A stretch of DNA of 12,230 bases from Thermoplasmata archaeon (GTDB taxonomy: Archaea > Thermoplasmatota > Thermoplasmata > Thermoplasmatales > Thermoplasmataceae): assembly GCA_021819605.1 (NCBI GenBank), contig JAKAQT010000037.1, forward strand, positions 1 to 12,230, read 5' to 3'. The notes below the pieces were generated by a model. It saw only the letters and a program-made list of their open reading frames with translations, had not been told where the DNA came from and did no database searches. This document shows positions 6,409-12,230 of this stretch, piece by piece. Position 1 is the first letter of the stretch; each line of letters starts with the position of its first letter. A program made the translations under genes and the position numbers.

Positions 6409-7488
6409 ATGGATTTCAAAAATGTGTTTGGATATGCTCGGGAAACTGATGCCATACTGATTATTCAGGGGGATGAAAACTCCGTGGACAAGACATTTTT
6501 TTACCTTACCGGCGTGGACGGGGGCCTGTTTGAGGGTTCCGCACTCATTGTGAAGCCGGACGAAGTGAAAATAATAACATCCGCTCTTGAAGAAGAGACT
6601 GCAAGAAAGACAGGGCTTGAAGTCATAGTGGCAAACGGAAAGGCGGAATTCGAGAAGACCATCAAGGATAACCTTGGAGGCCTTGATTCCATAGGGTTGA
6701 ATTATTCCGCTCTGACAGTGAGCAGATACAAGGATGTACTGCGCATAATTCCCGACAAAGAATTTGTTGATGTCTCATCATCAATAATGGAAGCACGCAG
6801 GATGAAATCACCCGAGGAACTGTCAAGAATAAGGGAAGCCGCAAAAATAGGAAGCGAGGCCTTTGAGAGCACAGTGACAAAGCTCAAGGAGGGAATGACA
6901 GAAAGTGAGGTCTCTGCCCTCATTGCCTATGAGATGATGAAGCTCGGTGCTTCAGAACCTTCATTCAGCACCATAGTGGCATTCGGCGAGAACGCATCCA
7001 TGCCCCATTACTCACCAGGAGTCAGGAAACTGAAAAAGAATGACTTTGTGCTCATAGATTTCGGGGCAAGATACCGCAGGTACTGCTCTGACATCACAAG
7101 AACCGTTGTATTCGGGCGTGCAAGCCCGGATCAGCGTGAAATGTATGATGTCGTATTCAGGGCACAGGACGAGAGCATGAAAACCATCAGGGAAAATGTC
7201 AACGGGAAGGATGTTGATGCTGTTGCAAGGAAGATAATAGATTCCACAAAGTTCAAGGGCAGATTCATTCATTCACTGGGGCATGGCCTTGGCATGGATG
7301 TCCATGATCATCCTGCACTTTCCTCGAACTATGATTTCCCGCTCAAGGCAAACATGGTTGTGACTGTTGAACCCGGAGTATATGTCCCAAGGGTAGGTGG
7401 AGTTAGGATAGAAGACGATGTCATTGTGAAGAAGGATGGCTTCGAGCTTATCACAACAGCTCCAAGGGAACTGATGGAAATATCGTGA
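6409..7488 (+). CDS. pepQ: Xaa-Pro dipeptidase/aminopeptidase, M24B metallopeptidase
   Basis: A 359-residue cytosolic metallopeptidase of the creatinase/prolidase fold, predicted to release the residue before proline in dipeptides or from peptide N-termini. Residues about 1-130 form the creatinase-type N-terminal domain. Residues about 135-355 form the pita-bread catalytic domain with all five metal ligands: D217 (LIDFGA), D228 (SDITRT), H292 (SLGHGLGMDVHD), E321 (TVEPGVY) and E335 (RIEDDV). H200 in MPHY is the conserved active-site histidine. Length is typical of archaeal prolidases (about 350-360). The start ATG is leaderless-type, 29 nt after a TATA box. The stop codon is followed after one base by the priL start, so the two are probably co-transcribed. 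Sequence alone does not separate dipeptidase (PepQ) from aminopeptidase P activity, so the gene symbol is tentative. Confidence 0.88.
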   Translation: MDFKNVFGYARETDAILIIQGDENSVDKTFFYLTGVDGGLFEGSALIVKPDEVKIITSALEEETARKTGLEVIVANGKAEFEKTIKDNLGGLDSIGLNYSALTVSRYKDVLRIIPDKEFVDVSSSIMEARRMKSPEELSRIREAAKIGSEAFESTVTKLKEGMTESEVSALIAYEMMKLGASEPSFSTIVAFGENASMPHYSPGVRKLKKNDFVLIDFGARYRRYCSDITRTVVFGRASPDQREMYDVVFRAQDESMKTIRENVNGKDVDAVARKIIDSTKFKGRFIHSLGHGLGMDVHDHPALSSNYDFPLKANMVVTVEPGVYVPRVGGVRIEDDVIVKKDGFELITTAPRELMEIS

Positions 7489-7489
7489 G

Positions 7490-8521
7490 ATGATTCCGGC
7501 AGGCACCAACATATATCTTGACGCAGACGCGGCGAGAATTAGGGGGTTTCTGGAGTCAAATGACAGAGAAAGCGAAAGGCTGAGGCACAATGCTTTCCGC
7601 CTCATAATTGAGGCAATGAATGATCAGGAATCGCGGGAAATTACATCCGCTGAGGATCTCAGGTGCCTTCCGCTTACCCTGTGGATCCTGAGAAGGATTG
7701 GCGAACCTATACTGACCTCAAGGGTACTGAACCATGCCCGTGACCTGCTTGAAGGTTTCCTCATGAGCAGGACAATTGCCAGTGAATTTGTTCCAGATTA
7801 CGCCCGGAGATACGGCGTAACCATGGAATATGACGAAATGACCCGCCTCTATATGATCCGAGCCGGTGAATTCGTGAACCTCACATCCCGGCTGAGCGGC
7901 TACAAATACCGCCTCATTTACCAGAGCCTGAGGCATGGGACAGTATACTGCGACAGGGAAGTTGCGGCAAAGATAGTAAGAGAAGCATTCGTCAGGAAGC
8001 TATCCTCAATATTCAGCGGCCTGCCGGACGAGGAAAGCTATTCCATAACCGCTCCAGTCAGTGACAGCATCGATGAGATAATTGATATTTTCCAGAAGTC
8101 CGGCATTAAGAAGTCCATTGACCTGGGCGAGGTCGACGCCACCCTGTTTCCACCCTGCATAAAGGAATATATTACACAGATGCGTGACGGCGTAAATCTT
8201 CCGCATATGGCAAGATTCACACTTGTAAGTTTCCTGCATAAGATAGGCATGAACAATGAGGGAATCATAGGCCTCTTCAAAACTGCACCTGACTTCAATG
8301 AACGCATGACCACGTATCAGGTGAACCATGTGACCGGTGAGATTTCAAGCACTGAATATTCTCCGCCAAAGTGCACGGTGCTCAGATCAAACCATCTTTG
8401 CTACTGGGGAGAAGATCCAGTATGCCACAGGGACTGGCTCAAGCATCCTCTTCAGTACTACACTTACAAGAAAAGAAAGAAATCAGGAGAGCTTCCGCTC
8501 AATAAGGCTAAGAAGAGTTGA
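7490..8521 (+). CDS. priL: DNA primase large subunit PriL
   Basis: A 343-residue archaeal/eukaryotic-type primase large subunit. With the catalytic small subunit PriS (not in this window) it makes the primers that start DNA synthesis. The N-terminal part (about 1-200) is helical, as in the family. The C-terminal part holds four cysteines that fit the conserved [4Fe-4S] ligands: C223 in LFPPCIKEYI, C295 in PPKCTVL, C304 in NHLCYW, and C312 in DPVCHRDW. The family motif LPHMARFTLVSFLHKIGM, which follows the first cysteine, is at 237-254. The protein ends in a lysine-rich tail. ATG 7490 lies one base after the upstream peptidase stop, so translation is likely coupled. The last 39 nt overlap the 3' end of srp19 on the other strand. 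The four cysteines and the motif order make the assignment firm. Confidence 0.92.
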   Translation: MIPAGTNIYLDADAARIRGFLESNDRESERLRHNAFRLIIEAMNDQESREITSAEDLRCLPLTLWILRRIGEPILTSRVLNHARDLLEGFLMSRTIASEFVPDYARRYGVTMEYDEMTRLYMIRAGEFVNLTSRLSGYKYRLIYQSLRHGTVYCDREVAAKIVREAFVRKLSSIFSGLPDEESYSITAPVSDSIDEIIDIFQKSGIKKSIDLGEVDATLFPPCIKEYITQMRDGVNLPHMARFTLVSFLHKIGMNNEGIIGLFKTAPDFNERMTTYQVNHVTGEISSTEYSPPKCTVLRSNHLCYWGEDPVCHRDWLKHPLQYYTYKKRKKSGELPLNKAKKS

Positions 8522-8737
8522 TTTTTTAACATTTGCCTCCACGATGAACATCTTTGATTTTTCCCAAGGAATGCGTGGATATCTGGCATCGCGAATCTCG
8601 TATTTTATGTTCATGGACTTTAATATTTCCTCCAGCTTGCCGTCGGTAAAATTTCTGGCAGCTGCAAGGGACACTCTTCTTCCCAGCCTCCTGCTGGATT
8701 TTGGGTTAAAATACTGGCTGTAAAGTGTCAGGGTCAT
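8483..8737 (-). CDS. srp19: Signal recognition particle 19 kDa protein (SRP19)
   Basis: An 84-residue protein that binds the tips of helices 6 and 8 of SRP (7S) RNA and helps SRP54 join the particle for co-translational membrane targeting. The family signature is visible as YSQYFNPKSSRRLGRRV at 6-22 (family pattern YP.Y.D...SR.EGR.V) and RYPRIPWE at 52-59 (family pattern RYPR..WE). A basic C-terminus follows. At 84 aa it is near the short end for archaeal SRP19. Its ATG overlaps the rps8e stop codon as ATGA (8737-8734), indicating translational coupling downstream of rps8e. Its 3' end overlaps priL tail-to-tail by 39 bp. Confidence 0.88.
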   Translation of the reverse strand: MTLTLYSQYFNPKSSRRLGRRVSLAAARNFTDGKLEEILKSMNIKYEIRDARYPRIPWEKSKMFIVEANVKKSTLLSLIERKLS

Positions 8738-9111
8738 AGGAGAACTGCGTTAACAACTCCGTCCTGGCCTGGCCTGGATGTTACTCTGGCTTCGCCAAGT
8801 TCAGTCTGTATGACAGTCCCTCTTGACATTATATTCCTCTGCACGTAGTGGGGATTTGCCGGATTTTCCTTAACGGTCTTTATTGGAACGCTTTTGGTAG
8901 TTTTGTCCTTTGGGTTATAGACATTGGCTTTTTCTGCTCTCATGAGCACGGATTTTGAGTTCCCGCCCATTGTTCTCATAACCTTCCTGGCTTCGGGTCC
9001 AATTCTCGTGAGGGTTGGCTCTCTGCCAAGTTCATACCTTCTCTTGCTTCTTCCGGCTTTAAGCTTGCCGCCTGTGAATTTTTTTGTAGCTTTTCCCTGA
9101 AATATTGTCAT
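8734..9111 (-). CDS. rps8e: 30S ribosomal protein S8e
   Basis: A 125-residue archaeal/eukaryotic-specific small-subunit ribosomal protein. The family pattern is clear: a lysine-rich start with GGKLKAGRSKRRYELGREPTLT spread over about 14-35, VMRTMGGNSKSVLMRAEKANV at about 44-64, and NPANPHYVQRNIMSRGTVIQTELGEARVTSRPGQDGVVNAVLL at the end. Length is normal for archaea. The ATG at 9111 is preceded by GTGATG, partly complementary to the 16S 3' end, at a 6-8 nt spacing. It overlaps the srp19 start by ATGA. A 63-bp gap separates it from the upstream unrecognised gene, and this gap has AT-rich stretches (9157-9181) that could carry its own promoter. Confidence 0.93.
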   Translation of the reverse strand: MTIFQGKATKKFTGGKLKAGRSKRRYELGREPTLTRIGPEARKVMRTMGGNSKSVLMRAEKANVYNPKDKTTKSVPIKTVKENPANPHYVQRNIMSRGTVIQTELGEARVTSRPGQDGVVNAVLL

Positions 9112-9174
9112 TAAATCATCACTGCTTTTCCCCGATTCTGTGGGGCTGTACTCATGGAAATTATTATTCTGTAT

Positions 9175-9744
9175 TTAAAGCTGAGGAATCTGATTCTTAA
9201 TTCTGTCCACCAACCAGTATCTCCTTTCAACGCTTGATACTATGATGGATTTTCCTGTGGGCTGCCCGCTGAGGATCCGATCAATGATAAGCTTGTTCTG
9301 CGCATGCCAGAACCCATGCTCCAGCTCATAAAATACTGATTCCACAAGCTTGTGCTTCGCCCTGAACAGGGAATCTGTTACCTCAGAATTTACTGTGTCC
9401 CAGTCTCTCCAGTAGTTGGAGAGATAGCTGTAGATAGTGTCGTCTATCAGGTCAATCATATTCTTTTTAACAGCAGCTTCAGGCGTGTTTATGGATTTCT
9501 TGAAAAACTCTTCCCGGAACTTTACAAATTGAGCTGGGTCCTGACTGCAATCGATAATCTTGGAGTTTAAATGGTTCCTCATTGCTGTTCCGAGTTCTCC
9601 TGCCATGTCATCCTTCTCCGTCAGGAAAATAATATCTGGACTCATCAGGCTCAACCTGCTAACAATGGCAGGAACATTATACCCTTTTACGTCCGTTCTC
9701 AGGCTGGATGATGAAGCTAAAACCTGCATTCTTGGATAACCCAT
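9175..9744 (-). CDS. Conserved-looking protein of unknown function, possible degenerate TraB/ChaN-like fold
   Basis: A 189-residue soluble protein that I do not recognise. It has no signal peptide and no membrane segment. An N-terminal stretch with VPAIVSRLSLMSPDIIFL (about 24-41) has the form of a helix followed by a hydrophobic strand. The middle is helical and rich in W, Y and acidic residues (about 90-150), with a distinctive FYELEHGFWHAQNKLIIDRI at about 138-157. It ends with a strand-helix GKSIIVSSVERRYWLVDRI. This order faintly resembles TraB/ChaN-like proteins (RPD..ALE strand, late helix, GK.V..V strand near the end), but their conserved GTxH and GxGH-type residues are absent. That comparison is inference. 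ATG 9744 has AAGGT at a 6-nt spacing (9751-9755); an in-frame ATG at 9729 is possible. It is upstream of rps8e and srp19 on the same strand. Confidence 0.6.
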   Translation of the reverse strand: MGYPRMQVLASSSSLRTDVKGYNVPAIVSRLSLMSPDIIFLTEKDDMAGELGTAMRNHLNSKIIDCSQDPAQFVKFREEFFKKSINTPEAAVKKNMIDLIDDTIYSYLSNYWRDWDTVNSEVTDSLFRAKHKLVESVFYELEHGFWHAQNKLIIDRILSGQPTGKSIIVSSVERRYWLVDRIKNQIPQL

Positions 9745-9788
9745 ACCAATACCTTAACTTTTAGTTCTGTCACCTGATGATGGGTGAA

Positions 9789-9816
9789 CAATAAAGAGTT
9801 AAGCGAAAATAATAAT
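9789..9816. promoter_or_regulatory. Divergent promoter region of the 189-aa gene and the DUF4064-like gene
   Basis: On the minus strand, CTTTATTG (9789-9796) would place transcription start near 9766, giving a leader of about 22 nt that includes the AAGGT ribosome site of the 189-aa gene. On the plus strand, the AATAATA stretch (about 9808-9816), preceded by CGAAA, lies about 28 nt before ATG 9841 and would give a leaderless transcript. Assigned by spacing and composition. Confidence 0.4.
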
Positions 9817-9840
9817 AGATTATGATACTTAACTTAATAG

Positions 9841-10158
9841 ATGGCCAAGAGAAAAATCGAACAGTTGATCGGGTTCATTGGGGGATTAATAGGTGTTGTG
9901 CTGGCAGGTCTTGCTTTGGCCATTTCACACGTGTCAAAATTATTTGGAGGCGTTGCCAGCCTATCTGGCCCTGCTTATGTGGTGCTTCTTTTCAGTCTGA
10001 TTGGCCTCTTTGGTGCACTCATGGTTTCTTCCAGGAAACACGATGGAGGCATAATAATGATTGTCATTGGTGTGGCAGGCCTCATAGCACTTGCAAGTCC
10101 CTGGTTTGCGGTTCCATTTATCCTCCTCATCATAGCAGGTGCCATTGCACTTCTTTGA
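9841..10158 (+). CDS. Small four-helix membrane protein, DUF4064-like
   Basis: A 105-residue hydrophobic protein with four predicted membrane segments at about 7-30, 43-63, 69-87 and 88-105, joined by very short loops. The layout is a basic start (MAKRK), a glycine-rich first helix with GFIGGLIGVVLAG, a KHDGGIIMI turn before helix 3, and a final IIAGAIALL helix. It closely follows the pattern of DUF4064 membrane proteins of bacteria and archaea, whose function is unknown. ATG 9841 lies about 28 nt after an AT-rich TATA-like stretch without a Shine-Dalgarno, so it is probably leaderless. It is followed after 52 bp by the polyprenol kinase-like gene, which has its own strong TATA box, so the two need not be one operon. 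Confidence 0.7.
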   Translation: MAKRKIEQLIGFIGGLIGVVLAGLALAISHVSKLFGGVASLSGPAYVVLLFSLIGLFGALMVSSRKHDGGIIMIVIGVAGLIALASPWFAVPFILLIIAGAIALL

Positions 10159-10161
10159 TCA

Positions 10162-10176
10162 TATCCCTATGGGATA
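10162..10176. promoter_or_regulatory. Palindrome TATCCC-TAT-GGGATA upstream of the polyprenol kinase promoter
   Basis: Perfect 6-bp inverted arms around a 3-bp centre, lying 4 bp after the stop of the DUF4064-like gene and 6 bp before the TATA box of the next gene. It could be an operator for an activator or repressor, or a small hairpin in the upstream transcript's 3' end. No U-run follows. Confidence 0.4.
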
Positions 10177-10181
10177 GCTTA

Positions 10182-10191
10182 TTTATAAAAT
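10182..10191 (+). promoter_or_regulatory. TATA box of the polyprenol kinase-like gene
   Basis: TTTATAAAAT is centred about 25 nt before ATG 10211 and is close to the archaeal consensus. No Shine-Dalgarno precedes the ATG, so the transcript is probably leaderless. Confidence 0.6.
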
Positions 10192-10210
10192 TAAACATAT
10201 ACGGCATTGT

Positions 10211-11155
10211 ATGTTGAACATGCTGGAGTTTGTGGCACTAATTTCAGCGATTTCTCTATCTCTTTTTACACTAATTATGTGGCCCAAAAGATTCTGGATC
10301 GCCTATCTGGCTGGTCTGGCTTTTTCTGCTCCAGTATTCCTGCTTTTTCACACTTTCATGCCTGCACTTGTATTTGTGATTTCTGTCATAAGTGCACGGG
10401 TCCTGTACACCCGGAGATTCTTCTTCATAATGCCGCTCCTTCTCATTATAGGGGGTGTACTTTATGCATTGCGTGTTCAGGCAGTTGACTGGGAGCTCTT
10501 TGACATAGCGGTGGGCCTAGGCACAGCTGTTTCTCTGCTTTCAGACAAAAAGAGCCTGCATTACGTAGCGGATAATGACAGATCAAAGGGGAATGATAAA
10601 CACAGGGAGATTACCAGAGACATTATTCAGATTGGGGCAGGGGTTGCCATGATTCTTCTTGTCCTCATAATGGGCGAGGGCCATGGCAGAATCGCCATAA
10701 CGATGGCTGTTTTCCCATTCTATATCATTGGTAATTACTATGCACTTTTTCCGGCTAGCGCCGTTGCAAAGACACTTTTCAGCCTGGAGAGGGATTCCTC
10801 TCCACTCGGGATGGGTGCAATATGGTTTGCAGCCGGGATGCTCATAGCAATGGGGGTAGTGGATTCCACTCATGTGCTGGCAGTGATAATTTTCGCCACC
10901 ACAATAGGAGATTCAATGGCAACATTATTCGGCATAAGGATACATTCACCAAGGATCCCCTATAACAGGCGCAAGTCAGTTGCCGGCTTCATGGCCATAT
11001 TTGCCTTTTCAGGAATATTCGGATATTTCATGATAGGGTATGCCGGAATTGGCATAGGCGTAATATCTGCCGTGGTTGAAAGTGTGGCCTATTATCCTTT
11101 TGATGACAACTTCATTCTGCCAGTCATCCTGGGCGCAATCGGCTCCATTATCTGA
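10211..11155 (+). CDS. Integral membrane polyprenol kinase-like protein (SEC59/VTE5, COG0170; phytol/dolichol/geranylgeraniol kinase family)
   Basis: A 314-residue protein with many membrane helices. The C-terminal half carries the signature of the CTP-dependent lipid kinase group that includes dolichol kinase Sec59 and plant phytol kinase VTE5: TIGDSMATLFG at 231-241, YNRRKSVAGF at 251-260 (family pattern P.N.KKS.EG), and VVESVAYYPFDDNFILPV at 288-305 (family pattern E.......DDN...P). These residues are thought to form the CTP and lipid phosphate site at the membrane. Residues 1-115 form a separate, poorly conserved hydrophobic region, and a hydrophilic loop follows at about 112-136. By family it would phosphorylate an isoprenoid alcohol such as geranylgeraniol for archaeal lipid synthesis or salvage, but the substrate cannot be read from sequence. 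CDP-diglyceride synthetase-like enzymes are the nearest alternative. Its stop is 12 bp from the convergent acetyltransferase gene. ATG 10211 is placed by the TATA box 25 nt upstream; ATG 10220 is possible. Confidence 0.75.
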   Translation: MLNMLEFVALISAISLSLFTLIMWPKRFWIAYLAGLAFSAPVFLLFHTFMPALVFVISVISARVLYTRRFFFIMPLLLIIGGVLYALRVQAVDWELFDIAVGLGTAVSLLSDKKSLHYVADNDRSKGNDKHREITRDIIQIGAGVAMILLVLIMGEGHGRIAITMAVFPFYIIGNYYALFPASAVAKTLFSLERDSSPLGMGAIWFAAGMLIAMGVVDSTHVLAVIIFATTIGDSMATLFGIRIHSPRIPYNRRKSVAGFMAIFAFSGIFGYFMIGYAGIGIGVISAVVESVAYYPFDDNFILPVILGAIGSII

Positions 11156-11167
11156 TCCCCCCACGTT

Positions 11168-12103
11168 CTATGGCTTGCGGTAGTAGAAGACTTCCTTTGC
11201 CGATCCTGATGGCCTGAAACCAAGCTTCTCATATATGCGAGCAGCCTCGTTTCCACTTGTCACCCAAAGTTCCGTCGTCTCAAATCCAAGATACTTCAGC
11301 CTGTTCAGGGAGTTTATCATCATGGTTGTTGCGAGCCCATTTCCCCTGTAATCCCTGTTTACAAAGATGTCCACAAGCATTGAACGGCTTCCATTTGCCT
11401 GCTTTTCAGGCTTTGTTGTGGCTATAATTGCAGCAATGAGATTTCCATGATGCCGGATTATACTGCTGGCTGACGGGATTATTTCTCCGTACGCTCCGTT
11501 GAAAATGGCCCTTGCCATGGAAATACGGTCGGCTTCGCTTGTGGTATTGAAAAGAATCGTATCCGGTGTTCCAGCATACGCATCAAATTCTGCTTTTGAA
11601 TATTCCTGGTATGTTGTATTGTTTGCAGGCAGTATTTCAAACTCCTGGGGGTAATTTTCACTTTCCATGTTAAATTCGTCCAGAGAAATTTCCATTCTGT
11701 CACGTCTCACCCTGGTGTAACCAGTGTCAGTCAGGATCTTCTCCGAGGCTTCCTCTGCTCTGAAGATATCATTGATCATCAGATACTTCCCCTGAGCCTT
11801 TGCAATGTTTTCCGCCCATTCCACAAGGTTCCGGATTCTCACTTCAGATGCAAACGCACCGTCAGTGAATCCCAGTGATCCGTATATTCTATCGCTTAGA
11901 AGGTTGCTCTCCATAACGAATGCATAGCCTGCAACTGTTATTCCGTTAAGTATGATCCTGGATTTGATCTTGTTTTCATTGAGCCGTTCGATGATATCCC
12001 GGTAGGTTTCTCTGATGGCAACATCAGGATAGATCTCTTCCAGGTACTTTATCTGGCCTTCAAGGATAGGTGCCCAATCTATCTTGACATTACTTATTTC
12101 CAT
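11168..12103 (-). CDS. Tandem (double) GNAT-family N-acetyltransferase
   Basis: A 311-residue soluble protein with two GNAT-like halves. The C-terminal half (about 155-305) holds the acetyl-CoA site: a strand MLVDIFVNRDYRGNGLATTMM at 242-262 with the pyrophosphate-binding RGNGLA at 253-258, and the later motif NEAARIYEKLGFRPSG at 285-300. The N-terminal half (about 1-140) keeps the GNAT-like order (helices, a GYAFVMES strand at 59-66, EVRIRNLVEWAENIAKAQGK helix, then EEASEKILTDTGYTRVRRDRMEI) but shows only a weak, degenerate R-x-x-R in place of the acetyl-CoA loop. It is probably a structural or substrate-binding partner domain. Targets could be a protein N-terminus, an antibiotic or a small amine; the sequence does not say. 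ATG 12103 lies about 27 nt after a minus-strand TATA-like AATATTAAG (12126-12134), suggesting a leaderless transcript. It is convergent with the polyprenol kinase-like gene. Confidence 0.8.
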   Translation of the reverse strand: MEISNVKIDWAPILEGQIKYLEEIYPDVAIRETYRDIIERLNENKIKSRIILNGITVAGYAFVMESNLLSDRIYGSLGFTDGAFASEVRIRNLVEWAENIAKAQGKYLMINDIFRAEEASEKILTDTGYTRVRRDRMEISLDEFNMESENYPQEFEILPANNTTYQEYSKAEFDAYAGTPDTILFNTTSEADRISMARAIFNGAYGEIIPSASSIIRHHGNLIAAIIATTKPEKQANGSRSMLVDIFVNRDYRGNGLATTMMINSLNRLKYLGFETTELWVTSGNEAARIYEKLGFRPSGSAKEVFYYRKP

Positions 12104-12125
12104 GGTAATCCCTAAGGAAAAATTG

Positions 12126-12134
12126 CTTAATATT
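12126..12134 (-). promoter_or_regulatory. TATA-like element of the acetyltransferase gene
   Basis: Read on the minus strand the element is AATATTAAG, preceded by A-rich sequence, centred about 27 nt before ATG 12103. No Shine-Dalgarno is visible before the ATG. The remaining bases to 12230 hold no open frame I can support. Confidence 0.4.
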
Positions 12135-12230
12135 TTTTCAGATGGTACCGGAAAGCGCTTACATATAACAGAACACCCTTATATGCAAATTAGGGCTACC
12201 TGATTGAGAATATGGATGATATATAGATCG

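Noticed and set aside
9770..9787. TCACC-TGATGATG-GGTGA as an operator or C/D-box guide RNA
   Set aside because: The arms are only 5 bp, and no matching D box at suitable spacing was seen; the TGATGA lacks the expected preceding purine.
9822..10217. 131-codon open frame on the plus strand, rich in Cys, Trp and His
   Set aside because: It is an out-of-frame shadow of the DUF4064-like membrane protein gene.
12104..12230. Possible plus-strand gene start at the right edge (ATG 12216 after TATATG at about 12180)
   Set aside because: Only five codons are visible and the nearby ATG 12212 stops at once; nothing supports a gene.
1..12230. CRISPR arrays, insertion sequences, tRNA/rRNA genes, toxin-antitoxin or defence systems
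   Set aside because: I read both strands and saw no repeat-spacer pattern, transposase motifs, terminal repeats, T-loop GTTCGA signature, or defence-gene motifs; nearly all bases are taken by recognisable housekeeping genes.

Overview
The window looks like ordinary chromosome from a euryarchaeon of the Thermoplasmata, probably a Thermoplasma/Ferroplasma relative. The reasons are archaeal information-processing genes (RNase P protein 4, primase large subunit PriL, S8e, SRP19), a Thermoplasma-type phosphoglycolate phosphatase, an archaeal wHTH-ACT regulator, and many genes whose start codon lies about 24-30 nt after a TATA-like box with no Shine-Dalgarno (leaderless transcripts). The assignment below family level is inference. 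I see no mobile elements, CRISPR, rRNA, tRNA or clear foreign DNA.

Layout, left to right. (1) Bases 1-146 (-) hold the N-terminus of an RNase P protein 4 gene, divergent from a HAD-type phosphoglycolate phosphatase (+); the two start codons are 28 bp apart and their promoters appear to overlap. (2) A minus-strand pair, queE (7-deazaguanine/archaeosine pathway) then pyrC (dihydroorotase), joined with no gap (TGA directly followed by ATG). (3) Divergent from queE is a wHTH-ACT protein (COG2150-like predicted regulator of amino-acid metabolism), convergent with (4) a minus-strand argG-argH operon, the last two steps of arginine synthesis. A perfect 9-bp inverted repeat lies at the argG promoter. 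(5) Divergent from argG is a plus-strand pair, an M24 Xaa-Pro peptidase and priL, 1 nt apart. (6) A minus-strand cluster follows: an unrecognised 189-aa gene, rps8e and srp19. srp19 overlaps the 3' end of priL tail-to-tail by 39 bp and overlaps rps8e by ATGA. (7) Plus strand: a small DUF4064-like membrane protein and a polyprenol (phytol/dolichol/geranylgeraniol) kinase-like integral membrane protein. (8) A minus-strand double-GNAT acetyltransferase closes the window, followed by about 125 bp without a clear gene.

How the genes relate: argG and argH form a pathway operon, and the convergent ACT-domain protein is a candidate amino-acid-responsive regulator. queE and pyrC share a transcript but not a pathway. 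S8e and SRP19 belong to translation and protein targeting, and PriL to replication priming. The polyprenol kinase-like gene probably acts in isoprenoid salvage or lipid synthesis. I found no convincing new multi-gene system. The most useful leads are regulatory: the argG inverted repeat, the mutually overlapping divergent promoters at the left edge, the palindrome before the polyprenol kinase gene, and the structured argH/ACT 3' intergenic region. The unrecognised 189-aa protein is also worth a structural search.
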